Below are positions 1 to 7,135 of a stretch of DNA of 45,065 nucleotides, in pieces (the first letter of the stretch is position 1; every line of letters begins with the position of its first letter). Position numbers and translations under genes: made by a program. Below the pieces are notes generated by a model that was not told the origin of the DNA, searched no databases, and saw only the letters and a list, made by a program, of their open reading frames with translations. The stretch covers positions 1-45,065 of the forward strand of contig JAPKDG010000015.1 of assembly GCA_028822645.1 (NCBI GenBank), read 5' to 3'. The DNA comes from Longimicrobiales bacterium (lineage in GTDB: Bacteria; Gemmatimonadota; Gemmatimonadetes; Longimicrobiales; Gaopeijiaceae).

Positions 1-2
1 CT

Positions 3-575
3 TCTTTGGGAGCAAAAGTCATTTCGATGGAACCTCAACCCTTGGTTAACCTGTGGCAACAATGGATGATTGGACATCATCCGAAAATAATTCTGAGGAG
101 AGAAGCGGTTGGTAGTGCCTCCGGCGTGGGTCATTTATCGATAAGCGATTTGACACCGACTGTTTCAACTATAGCGGAATCATGGAAAGAAAAAATAGTG
201 ATCGTCAACCCGACTTTCCGGAAAGTCCGTTGGAACCAAAAAGTGAAAGTTGATATCATAACCTTGGACGAGCTGATCGTTTTGTATGGAGTCCCAACTT
301 ATTGTAAGATCGATGTAGAAGGTTATGAGGGCAAAGTGTTACAAGGCCTGAGTCATCCTATAAAGCTGGTATCATTTGAATTCATTTACGGAGACTTGGA
401 GTCGACTATATCTTGTGTTGAATTACTAGAGACTCTGGGTGTTTATGAATTCAATATAGTGATCGGAGAGAATCGAAAATTTCAGTTTTCCGAATGGGTT
501 GATAAAGAATTGTTGCTTGACCATTTATCCACTAATCAATCTAGCTCGGGAGATCTTTATGCCAAGCTTATGTGA
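3..575 (+). CDS. FkbM-family SAM-dependent methyltransferase, 5' end missing
   Basis: This is the C-terminal part of a class I methyltransferase of the FkbM type, which usually O-methylates sugars or polyketide-like glycans. The reading frame is open to the left edge, so the gene starts outside the window; the TTG at position 6 is internal. The first residues form the end of a Rossmann strand with an EP motif (VISMEPQP), where the SAM ribose is bound. Further on, KIDVEGYE followed by VLQGL is the FkbM signature block. The substrate cannot be told from the fragment. It is co-oriented with the creatininase-family gene 29 bases downstream, but no overlap ties them together, so it may belong to an upstream glycan locus rather than to the pterin-like cluster. 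Confidence 0.8.
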   Translation, partial: SLGAKVISMEPQPLVNLWQQWMIGHHPKIILRREAVGSASGVGHLSISDLTPTVSTIAESWKEKIVIVNPTFRKVRWNQKVKVDIITLDELIVLYGVPTYCKIDVEGYEGKVLQGLSHPIKLVSFEFIYGDLESTISCVELLETLGVYEFNIVIGENRKFQFSEWVDKELLLDHLSTNQSSSGDLYAKLM

Positions 576-604
576 AATCTGGACAAATAGGATTGTGAAA
601 AATT

Positions 605-1393
605 ATGCTTAAAAATTGGACATCTTTAACGACAACGGATTTCTCTATACTGGATGCGATGGATCCAGTAGCAGTATTGGTAGCGGGCTCGATTGAACAA
701 CATGGGCCTCACCTTCCTTTGTCAACCGACTCAGTTATTGGTGAAGGTTTGCTCGAAAAAAGTTTAGATTTTGTACCTTCAGAAGTTGTCATATTGAAGT
801 TGCCTTCCTTGTGTATGGGTTCTAGCCCAGAACACAATGAGTTTCCTGGTACTATCAGCTATTCGCCAGAATTACTTATAGAAAATGTTGTAGAAATCGG
901 AAGTCAGGTTAAAGAGTGTGGAGTTAAGAGGTTGGTGATACTGAATAGTCATGGTGGTAATAGCTCTGCCCTAGATATCGCTGCCATGCGGCTTAGGGCT
1001 GAAATCCAATTGCTAATGGTTAAAGTCGATTACTTTCGGTTCCCTAAGCCAAGCCAAATAGATTTACCAGATTCCGAATGGTTATATGGTCTACACGGCG
1101 GCGCGCTGGAAACTTCTATGATGATGCATCTGAAACCTGAATTGGTGCGGATGGGCGAGCTAAGAAATAATGCTTCTTGGCTGAAAGAATTGGCTGAAGG
1201 TCATCGTAGATTGAACAAAGATCGCGCAGTCTCATTCTATTGGATGGCTAGTGACTTGAATCCATCGGGAACAGTGGGCGATGCCACCTTGGCTAGCTCT
1301 GAAATCGGCGAAGAATTGGTAGAATATTACTCGAAATGTTTTTCAGAGGTTATTCTGGATGCGAGTGAAATTGACTTGAGCAGGCTCGGCTAG
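605..1393 (+). CDS. Creatininase-family amidohydrolase (possible FAPy-type deformylase)
   Basis: A 262-residue creatininase-family metal amidohydrolase. The metal-ligand signature is intact: E31 and H33 in SIEQHGPHLPL, D42 in the following STD, H116 in NSHGGN, and E169 in HGGALETS. The family includes creatininase, the mycofactocin peptidase MftE and archaeal ArfB, which deformylates the GTP-derived formamidopyrimidine FAPy in riboflavin and F420 synthesis. Its stop codon overlaps by one base the GTG start of a RibD-C-type reductase, the enzyme that acts on a ribosylaminopyrimidine. The ArfB-like role is therefore the favoured inference, and creatinine breakdown is unlikely. There is an AGGA about 12 bases upstream of the ATG. 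Family assignment is firm; the substrate is inferred from context only. Confidence 0.85.
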   Translation: MLKNWTSLTTTDFSILDAMDPVAVLVAGSIEQHGPHLPLSTDSVIGEGLLEKSLDFVPSEVVILKLPSLCMGSSPEHNEFPGTISYSPELLIENVVEIGSQVKECGVKRLVILNSHGGNSSALDIAAMRLRAEIQLLMVKVDYFRFPKPSQIDLPDSEWLYGLHGGALETSMMMHLKPELVRMGELRNNASWLKELAEGHRRLNKDRAVSFYWMASDLNPSGTVGDATLASSEIGEELVEYYSKCFSEVILDASEIDLSRLG

Positions 1394-2286
1394 TGGACAG
1401 GGGACCTGATATCACTGTAGCTCTCGCTTGGTCTATTATAAACAGAATACCAAGTGAATTCCCAGAGGCTGAATCGGGCGTCCTGAAGGGAGGTGGTGAA
1501 GTTGGTTTGCTCAGAGAACCAACTAGACTGGACAACCCTGAACCACTGACCTTTGAATTCCAGGAATACGGTGAGAGGTGGACCACTTCACATTCTCTCT
1601 GCGCAGATGCCCAGAAGGTCTTGGAAATCTACGGCCCTTTGGCGGTCAAAGAAAAATGGATTCTCGGCCAGCTAGGTCAGAGTTTGGATGGGAGGATAGC
1701 TACCGAAGCAGGAGACTCTCACTATGTCACGGGCGACGAGGACTTAATCCGTCTGCACAGAATACGATCCATGGCTGATGCAGTAATAGTCGGAGCAAAC
1801 ACTGTGATCTCTGACAACCCAAAGATGACGGTAAGAATGGTGGAAGGCTCCAACCCAGTCAGGGTTATTCTGGATCCCCAAGGGCGTTTAGATAACGATA
1901 GTTTTGTTTTTCAGGATCGATCAGCTAAGACTATCGTATTACGTGGCCGAGGGATTTCTTTATCCCAATCTCATCCGGCTGTCGAGATGATCGATCTGGA
2001 TTACGTGAAAGGGGAAGGATTTGGGATGAGTGAATTGAAATCCATCTTGAGACAAGAAGGATACAAAAAAATCCTAGTCGAAGGTGGCGGAGTTACCGTG
2101 TCCCGTTTTTTGCAGGCAGGAGCATTGGATCGGTTGCACATCACAGTGGCCCCTATGATTATCGGATCAGGAAGGCGCGGCCTAGAGTTGTCAGCCATCG
2201 AATCTTTGAGTGAGGCGATTAAACCTAAATGCAGACAATTCAAACTTGGCAATGATGTTCTTTTTGATCTAAATTTGCGAATATGA
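1393..2286 (+). CDS. RibD C-terminal/DHFR-like reductase with N-terminal extension
   Basis: A 297-residue protein whose residues from about 88 to the end form a RibD-C (DHFR-like) domain. It has a QSLDGRIAT start, YVTGDEDL, the RSMADAVIVGANTV block, DNPKMTVR, and the NADPH-binding stretch ILVEGGGVTVSRFL. This domain reduces the ribosyl side chain of diaminopyrimidine phosphates in riboflavin and related pathways. No deaminase domain is attached, unlike bacterial RibD. The first roughly 87 residues do not belong to the fold and I do not recognise them. The start is a GTG whose G is the last base of the creatininase stop, which implies translational coupling. It faces the minus-strand methyltransferase, with only four bases between the two stops. 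Role in a GTP-derived pathway is inference. Confidence 0.85.
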   Translation: MDRGPDITVALAWSIINRIPSEFPEAESGVLKGGGEVGLLREPTRLDNPEPLTFEFQEYGERWTTSHSLCADAQKVLEIYGPLAVKEKWILGQLGQSLDGRIATEAGDSHYVTGDEDLIRLHRIRSMADAVIVGANTVISDNPKMTVRMVEGSNPVRVILDPQGRLDNDSFVFQDRSAKTIVLRGRGISLSQSHPAVEMIDLDYVKGEGFGMSELKSILRQEGYKKILVEGGGVTVSRFLQAGALDRLHITVAPMIIGSGRRGLELSAIESLSEAIKPKCRQFKLGNDVLFDLNLRI

Positions 2287-2290
2287 GCTA

Positions 2291-3136
2291 CTACGGAGAG
2301 TCCGTGGTGTTTGGAAGCGCTAAAAAATCCAGATGGCTGACTCTAAGTATAGAATTAGAAGAACATGCGAGTCGCAGGGACGAGCGTGCCCACGAATTTA
2401 TTATCTCTGATTCTTCCGGACACTCTTCTAACGCTGAATGCACCCATCCTTGGATTAGCAATTTTTTAAGCTCTCGATCTTCATAGTTCAACAACCAAGG
2501 GCTGGAATAACACTTGGTCACGTACCCCTTAGATTTGAATAATTGATTCAGTCTGGAAACTGCCGAAGGTCCTAGCGCTGGGCCAGTACCTTTATCCCTA
2601 AGTTGATGACGGTTAAAGATATTGCAAATGCGGCTATGGTGTTCCAAGCTCTCTACATCGGTTTCTTTATTTGCAGTTGAATGCCAGGACACCTCACCTG
2701 TGTAGGATAGAGAGAAGTAAACAGGACAAGACTGATTGGCACATTTTTCTGTTAATTCGTCAAGCCAGCCTCTAGAGGTGAGATCCAGCAGTGCTGATCC
2801 TGTTACTAAATCATTGTCGCGAATGAGTTGAAGGCCTTCTTCCCTGAGATCACCCAGGAAAGGACTGATTGTCAAATGCTTTTGTATCGGTGTTTCTATC
2901 ATTTCTAGCAAAGAAGAATCGTGATCGAGTAATGTCCAATGCTGGCTTTTCTTTCCCAAGTAAGGTGATAGATAACGTAAATTGGATCCCATTCCGCTAC
3001 CGAGGTCTAGAATTCGTCTACCTTCCTGTTTCATCCAGTAGTTAGCGAGCAGGAGGACCAGTTCTTTTGACCTTGACCGATGGTCCACTGGCTCTCTCAA
3101 TTCAAGCCAATGTGAATCGAAATTAGCGTGTTTCAT
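2291..3136 (-). CDS. Class I SAM-dependent methyltransferase
   Basis: A 281-residue soluble protein. Motif I is clear near residue 40-50 (ILDLGSGMGSN), followed by the acidic-loop motif WTLLDHDSS, so it binds S-adenosylmethionine with a Rossmann fold. It is the last gene of a four-gene minus-strand operon (dehydrogenase, PTPS homologue, glycosyltransferase, methyltransferase), and its ATG overlaps the glycosyltransferase stop by four bases (ATGA type). The rest of the sequence gives no substrate clue. The context points to methylation of the cluster's small-molecule product. Fold is confident; reaction is not known. Confidence 0.82.
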   Translation of the reverse strand: MKHANFDSHWLELREPVDHRSRSKELVLLLANYWMKQEGRRILDLGSGMGSNLRYLSPYLGKKSQHWTLLDHDSSLLEMIETPIQKHLTISPFLGDLREEGLQLIRDNDLVTGSALLDLTSRGWLDELTEKCANQSCPVYFSLSYTGEVSWHSTANKETDVESLEHHSRICNIFNRHQLRDKGTGPALGPSAVSRLNQLFKSKGYVTKCYSSPWLLNYEDRELKKLLIQGWVHSALEECPEESEIINSWARSSLRLACSSNSILRVSHLDFLALPNTTDSP

Positions 3137-4188
3137 GAAAAGGCAGTATCAGGGACTAGTGAGGTGATCGCGTCTTCGAAATTTCGTGTGGCTTGCTCCC
3201 AATTAGGAAATTGATTTTGGACGGAGTAAGATTCATCTGCGAGATTGTTCAGTGTATTCCTGAGGGCGTCGGCCAGAGAGTTGGAATCTCCTGCGGGAAC
3301 TAGAATTGCTGGTGTCCCTTTCATTGTGTAAGGGATAGCACCTCCGGTAGTGCTGATGATAGGGAGAGACCTTGTTGCCGCTTCAGCTAATACCATTCCG
3401 TATCCTTCGTACAATGATGCCAATACGAAGATAGAGCTAAAGTCGTATAATTTATCTATCGTTGCTGAAGAGCACTCGCCAGTGAATAAGATTCTATGAC
3501 CAAGTTGATGTTTTGCTACGGTCTCAAGGATTTCTGAGGCGTAACTCGGAGAGCGATCTAGACTACCAGCACAAATGCATTCCCAATCTAAGCATCGGGT
3601 TTTATTTAAGGCATCGATAAGTATGTGGAAACCCTTCCTAGGTATCACTGAAGCGACACAAAGGAGCCTGGGTGGAGCGTTTTTGTGCGGACCCTTAGCG
3701 GGAAGAGCTGGTTTTGTTCCTGGGATTACTGTCCTGATTATTTCAGTAGGAATATTCATGGTCGCAAGTTGATTAGCTGTGAATTGGCTAGTCGTGATAA
3801 CACCAACACAGTTAGTTAGAGCTTTTTTTTCCAGTTCAAACAGGCGAACCATCTCTGACTGTGGTAATCCGGATTCTTTAAAAAGAGGGTGATGGAGCAG
3901 GGAAATGAGTTTTAACCTATGAGTATGGCGGCTCAATTCGCGGGGGTTCCTCCCCATAACCAAACCATCTAAGATTACGGTTTGTCCTTCTTCGATGGAA
4001 TTTAAAATATTCTCTAGAGAATTGTTCGGCGGTGTTCTGGTCTTCGAAGAGGAAGGGGAGGTTGAATGAACCGAGATGACCCAACCCAATTCACGCAATC
4101 CCCTGATGATATGATCATCATAGATATATCCACCTGTTCTTTGCTCTAAATCATCTTTGATTATGAAATGTAGCGAGGAGGATTTCAC
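3133..4188 (-). CDS. GT4-type glycosyltransferase (GT-B fold)
   Basis: A 351-residue glycosyltransferase of the GT4 kind. The C-terminal nucleotide-sugar lobe is well preserved: [20 protein letters not shown] opens it, ILFTGECS follows, and the E-x7-E motif lies in [11 protein letters not shown], ahead of a GGAIPYTM loop. These retaining enzymes transfer a sugar from a nucleotide donor. No membrane segment or signal peptide is seen, so it is cytosolic. It overlaps the PTPS homologue upstream and the methyltransferase downstream by four bases each, a tight operon. The acceptor is unknown; given the neighbours, it may glycosylate a pterin-like or ribosylpyrimidine intermediate. That is inference. 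Confidence 0.87.
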   Translation of the reverse strand: MKSSSLHFIIKDDLEQRTGGYIYDDHIIRGLRELGWVISVHSTSPSSSKTRTPPNNSLENILNSIEEGQTVILDGLVMGRNPRELSRHTHRLKLISLLHHPLFKESGLPQSEMVRLFELEKKALTNCVGVITTSQFTANQLATMNIPTEIIRTVIPGTKPALPAKGPHKNAPPRLLCVASVIPRKGFHILIDALNKTRCLDWECICAGSLDRSPSYASEILETVAKHQLGHRILFTGECSSATIDKLYDFSSIFVLASLYEGYGMVLAEAATRSLPIISTTGGAIPYTMKGTPAILVPAGDSNSLADALRNTLNNLADESYSVQNQFPNWEQATRNFEDAITSLVPDTAFS

Positions 4189-4583
4189 ACATTCCCTTCA
4201 TAACTTGCCCAGGCTATGTGCGATTCCTTAAGAGTTACCTGGATCGATGAAAGGCCTGAAGCGTTTGGGCCTAAGGTGCCCAGATGTATGCTTGAAAGGA
4301 TACGGTCGAAGATATTCTTGGAAAGAAACTCTGTGGTAGTGTTTTCGCCCTGGAAATCTATTTCCTCATCGAGGTTGCGATAGTTCAGTTCACCCAAGAG
4401 GTTTCCGACCGTTTGTGAAGCAATGCCGATGTCTACCACGAGGCCGTCACTATCCAATGTTTTTCTCTTGAAGGTGACATCAACAACGTAAGTGGCTCCG
4501 TGAAGGTTTTGTGCAGGCCCGAAGATGGACCCTTCAAAGCTGTGGGCTATCATAAAATGATCGCGAACGGTTAAGCTGTACAT
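4185..4583 (-). CDS. 6-pyruvoyltetrahydropterin synthase homologue lacking catalytic residues
   Basis: A 132-residue T-fold protein of PTPS/QueD length and layout: AHS with H14, LHG with H28, GLVVDIG at 47-53, [11 protein letters not shown] at 82-92, and E120 in TLKESH for pterin-ring binding. The active site is altered. The usual Cys four residues before the HGH motif is A24, the second His of HGH is A30, and the catalytic Asp-His pair is N67-Y68. So one of the three zinc ligands and the whole catalytic triad are missing. From memory, the Streptomyces coelicolor homologue SCO6650 was shown by crystallography to be similarly zinc-free and inactive as a PTPS, yet with a pterin-like pocket. A new activity or a binding role is likely. 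It overlaps the glycosyltransferase by four bases. Confidence 0.85.
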   Translation of the reverse strand: MYSLTVRDHFMIAHSFEGSIFGPAQNLHGATYVVDVTFKRKTLDSDGLVVDIGIASQTVGNLLGELNYRNLDEEIDFQGENTTTEFLSKNIFDRILSSIHLGTLGPNASGLSSIQVTLKESHIAWASYEGNV

Positions 4584-4598
4584 AAGTATATCTATTCC

Positions 4599-5597
4599 TT
4601 AGTCGGGGTAAGCAATACGGTGACAAAGTTGCATCGGTGGTGTGTCCATGAGATCAGAAAAAAGTTGAGGTAATTCTTTAAAGCAACTCTCTCCGCTAAT
4701 GAGAACATCAAGGTCGTCGTCCTGCAAAAGCTCTAAAGCTAGTTTTAAGCGTTTCCGGTGGTTCCATTGCAACCTACGGCTTGCAACGATGTTCGAAACC
4801 TGACTGGATTTCAGGGTTAATCGATGGGAATGAAAACTCTCTCCAAGTGGTACGGTCACCGCTTGGTCACCGTACCAACTTAATTCGATAACGGTCGACT
4901 CTGGGATGGCCGTCGAAAGTGCTACCCTAAGGCCACTAGGTTGACCGCTGGCATGGAAGATCAAATCCGGCTTTAGATCTAGTGGCGGTTCAGTACCAAA
5001 TCGAAGATTAAGCGACTGGGCGATTTGCTCACGTTGAGGATCAGTGTCAATGAGGAACACTGCGGTACCTGGAATCCTATTGCATAAATATGCCACGAGA
5101 AGTCCTATCACTCCTCCTCCAATTACCGCGATAGTGTCACCGATGTTTGGCTGAGAGTCCCATATGGCGTTGACGGCAGTTTCCATTCCAGCAGCCAAGA
5201 TCGCACGTTTAGGAGGAACTAATTGGGGCAGCGTAATCACTTCATTAGCTGGGATGATAAAATAATCTTGGTGTGGATACAGAGAAAAAATGGTTTGTCC
5301 GAGTAATTTTGAAGCCATGTTATGGGGAGCATCGATACAGATGCCCACATTAGAATACCCATATTTTACTGGGCCGGGAAACTCTCCCTCTTGGAATGGT
5401 GATCGCATAGTATCGTACTGAGACGGTGGGACTTGGCCGTTGAATACCAGCGTTTCAGTTCCGCGGCTGATTGCTGTATACAAAGTTTTAATGACGAGTT
5501 CGTTTTTAGCCCTGGAAGGGATCAGTTTCGTAACGATTTCCCCTCTTCCAGGTTCGGTCACCCAAAATTGTTGGCTGTGAGTTGGTGTTGTAGTCAT
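4599..5597 (-). CDS. MDR-superfamily dehydrogenase, apparently zinc-free
   Basis: A 332-residue medium-chain dehydrogenase/reductase. The Rossmann motif GGGVIG is at about 160-165, and D184 ends the second strand (FLIDTDP), which favours NAD over NADP. The N-terminal catalytic domain has SRGTETL at 44-50, where zinc-dependent members carry a Cys, and the four-Cys structural zinc lobe is absent, so zinc catalysis is doubtful. It is the first gene of the minus-strand operon, 15 bases ahead of the PTPS homologue. The SRGTE form resembles BchC-like and related biosynthetic dehydrogenases. A role in oxidising or reducing a hydroxyl of the cluster product is plausible but unproven. Confidence 0.82.
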   Translation of the reverse strand: MTTTPTHSQQFWVTEPGRGEIVTKLIPSRAKNELVIKTLYTAISRGTETLVFNGQVPPSQYDTMRSPFQEGEFPGPVKYGYSNVGICIDAPHNMASKLLGQTIFSLYPHQDYFIIPANEVITLPQLVPPKRAILAAGMETAVNAIWDSQPNIGDTIAVIGGGVIGLLVAYLCNRIPGTAVFLIDTDPQREQIAQSLNLRFGTEPPLDLKPDLIFHASGQPSGLRVALSTAIPESTVIELSWYGDQAVTVPLGESFHSHRLTLKSSQVSNIVASRRLQWNHRKRLKLALELLQDDDLDVLISGESCFKELPQLFSDLMDTPPMQLCHRIAYPD

Positions 5598-5641
5598 TAT
5601 TGTAATCCTGACTTTAAGGCATTATTTAGAGGATCTGAGAA

Positions 5642-5658
5642 TTTAAATTAGATTTAAA
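5642..5658. promoter_or_regulatory. Palindrome in divergent promoter region
   Basis: A perfect 7-bp inverted repeat (TTTAAAT, TAG spacer, ATTTAAA) sits in the 63-base gap between the divergent dehydrogenase operon and the CDP-alcohol transferase. It ends two bases before the transferase ATG and takes the place where a ribosome-binding site would be expected; none is visible. It could be an operator for the pair of transcription units, or simply AT-rich promoter sequence. Confidence 0.3.
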
Positions 5659-5660
5659 CC

Positions 5661-6386
5661 ATGGCTACTGTGATTTCAAAACGCGTTGTGACATTGGAGT
5701 TGATTGTTGGGTATAGTTTACTGGCTGTCGGATCTATCACAACATGGTTCCTGTTGGCGCTCTCGGCTAGCTATTTGCTTCAAGTGTCAATTTTGTATTC
5801 GATATTCGGACTCATTCTAATAAAAGTTTGGCCAGGTGAATGTCAAGAGTCGGGGATCGGATTGGCTAACCGAATCACTGTTTTAAGAGCCATTTTAAGC
5901 ATTATTATCTGTGCGACGATTTTTCATGTGGGATCTCTTGAAGCCGGTGGATATTGGTGGGTTGTGATACTGTCTGTAATCGCGTTGAGTTTAGACGGCC
6001 TGGATGGTTGGCTGGCCAGGTATACTCAAACAGAATCTTCCTTTGGAGCAAAACTGGATATGGAAGTGGATGCTTTTCTGCTACTCGCTTTGTCTGTATT
6101 GGTATTTGTGAGTGGAAAGGTGACATTCTGGATTGTGTTCATAGGGTTGATGCGATACTGCTTTGTGGCTTGTGGTGAAGTGTGGCCTTTTCTAAAAAAT
6201 CAGTTACCAATGAGTTGGCGACGCAAAGGTGTGTGTGCAATTCAAGGGATTGGGTTGGTGATTTGTCTGGTACCAGTGAGCTCCGGATCTTTTGCGTACA
6301 ATATTGCTATGCTTAGCCTAGGGAGCCTTATGTATTCGTTTTGCGCCGATACCCGATGGCTCTATATGAATAGAATGTCAGCTTGA
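5661..6386 (+). CDS. CDP-alcohol phosphatidyltransferase family membrane enzyme
   Basis: A 241-residue integral membrane protein with about six hydrophobic segments. It has a perfect CDP-alcohol phosphotransferase motif: D112, D115-G116, A119-R120, G129, D133 and D137. The preceding LANRITVLRA is also typical of the family. These enzymes move a phospho-alcohol or diacylglycerol phosphate from CDP to an acceptor at the cytoplasmic face of the membrane, using the aspartates to hold Mg ions. Specific phospholipid synthases such as PgsA cannot be told apart by eye. It diverges from the dehydrogenase-PTPS-glycosyltransferase-methyltransferase operon, so it may attach the cluster product to a lipid or a phosphodiester partner. 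The latter is inference. Confidence 0.85.
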   Translation: MATVISKRVVTLELIVGYSLLAVGSITTWFLLALSASYLLQVSILYSIFGLILIKVWPGECQESGIGLANRITVLRAILSIIICATIFHVGSLEAGGYWWVVILSVIALSLDGLDGWLARYTQTESSFGAKLDMEVDAFLLLALSVLVFVSGKVTFWIVFIGLMRYCFVACGEVWPFLKNQLPMSWRRKGVCAIQGIGLVICLVPVSSGSFAYNIAMLSLGSLMYSFCADTRWLYMNRMSA

Positions 6387-6400
6387 GCCTGAGATCAGGC
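6387..6400. terminator. Short hairpin between convergent genes
   Basis: GCCTGA and TCAGGC form a perfect 6-bp stem with a two-base spacer in the 22-base gap between the convergent CDP-alcohol transferase and PNPOx-like genes. There is no T-run after it, so it is at best a weak bidirectional terminator. Confidence 0.25.
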
Positions 6401-6408
6401 AAGAGGAA

Positions 6409-7035
6409 TTATCCTGTGTCGGGCTCCAATTGTTCGTGGAAATAGTCCCCACCTTTTTCTATTTTATCATCACTGCCCCAGAAAAGTTTCCCCCCCGCAG
6501 GTTCTAGGCGAGGAATGTGTTTCGAGCAGTGTATGTAAGCTTCTTCGACTGCTATGGAAACCCACCTCTCCGGCTTTTTACCGATAGTAATGAGAGTAGC
6601 TTTTCGTAGTTCTCTAGTCAGGTCGTTCCAGCGCCTAAGTTCTTGGTTCTCAACAATAGTTGCTCGTCCATTTATGTGTAAGCCCACGGTACTTTTATAA
6701 AAATCAGGAAAGAAAAGACCTATGTGAGGGTTCTCCGTAATATTCCCTAAAGTTGCCATCACGCCGTTACCTCTATATTCGGGATATACAAGCGTTTTGG
6801 GATCGAGAGTGTGCACAAATCCAGAAGGTCCAGACCGAAGTGAACAGTCACATTCTCCATTGGCATTGGAACTGGCAACGAACATCATCTCTTGACGCAG
6901 TAGGTAGCTGAGCATTTTGGGATTAAGATGATCGAACACCTGTTTGTTATAAAATCTTGTGGCTCTCTCTTCTGTCCCATAGGCCACTTGAAGTTCTCTC
7001 TCTCCTCTGGGACCGTCGGTTGGATTGTTTTTCAT
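6409..7035 (-). CDS. Pyridoxamine 5'-phosphate oxidase-like (FMN-binding split barrel) protein
   Basis: A 208-residue protein of the PNPOx-like split-barrel superfamily. Residues about 45-60 (MLSYLLRQEMMFVASSNANGECDCSLRSG) form the first strands, and a later block (VYPEYRGNGVMATLGNITENPHIGLFF) is the typical cofactor-phosphate region seen in flavin- or F420-binding members. NGRATIV follows as the next strand. It is not canonical PdxH, which has a different C-terminus. Some relatives use F420 or FAD rather than FMN; nothing here decides which. It stands alone, converging on the CDP-alcohol transferase, with a 100-base gap upstream. Adjacency to a GTP-derived pathway is suggestive but may be chance. 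Confidence 0.75.
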   Translation of the reverse strand: MKNNPTDGPRGERELQVAYGTEERATRFYNKQVFDHLNPKMLSYLLRQEMMFVASSNANGECDCSLRSGPSGFVHTLDPKTLVYPEYRGNGVMATLGNITENPHIGLFFPDFYKSTVGLHINGRATIVENQELRRWNDLTRELRKATLITIGKKPERWVSIAVEEAYIHCSKHIPRLEPAGGKLFWGSDDKIEKGGDYFHEQLEPDTG

Positions 7036-7135
7036 GTATTCATCTCGTGTTTCATTCGGATACCTTGAATCGTGTAATTCTAAGAGGCCAAAAATCCCGT
7101 GGATAGCATCCTTTATTATAAGAAAGGACCGGTAG

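Noticed and set aside
1578-1778. Frame overlapping the RibD-C-type reductase
   Set aside because: It lies wholly inside a well-supported gene in another frame and encodes no recognisable domain.
7109-7128. Hairpin (TCCTTT/AAAGGA) between the metallopeptidase and PNPOx-like genes
   Set aside because: The stem is only six base pairs, AT-rich and without a T-run; it also overlaps a TATAAT-like box that lacks a matching -35.
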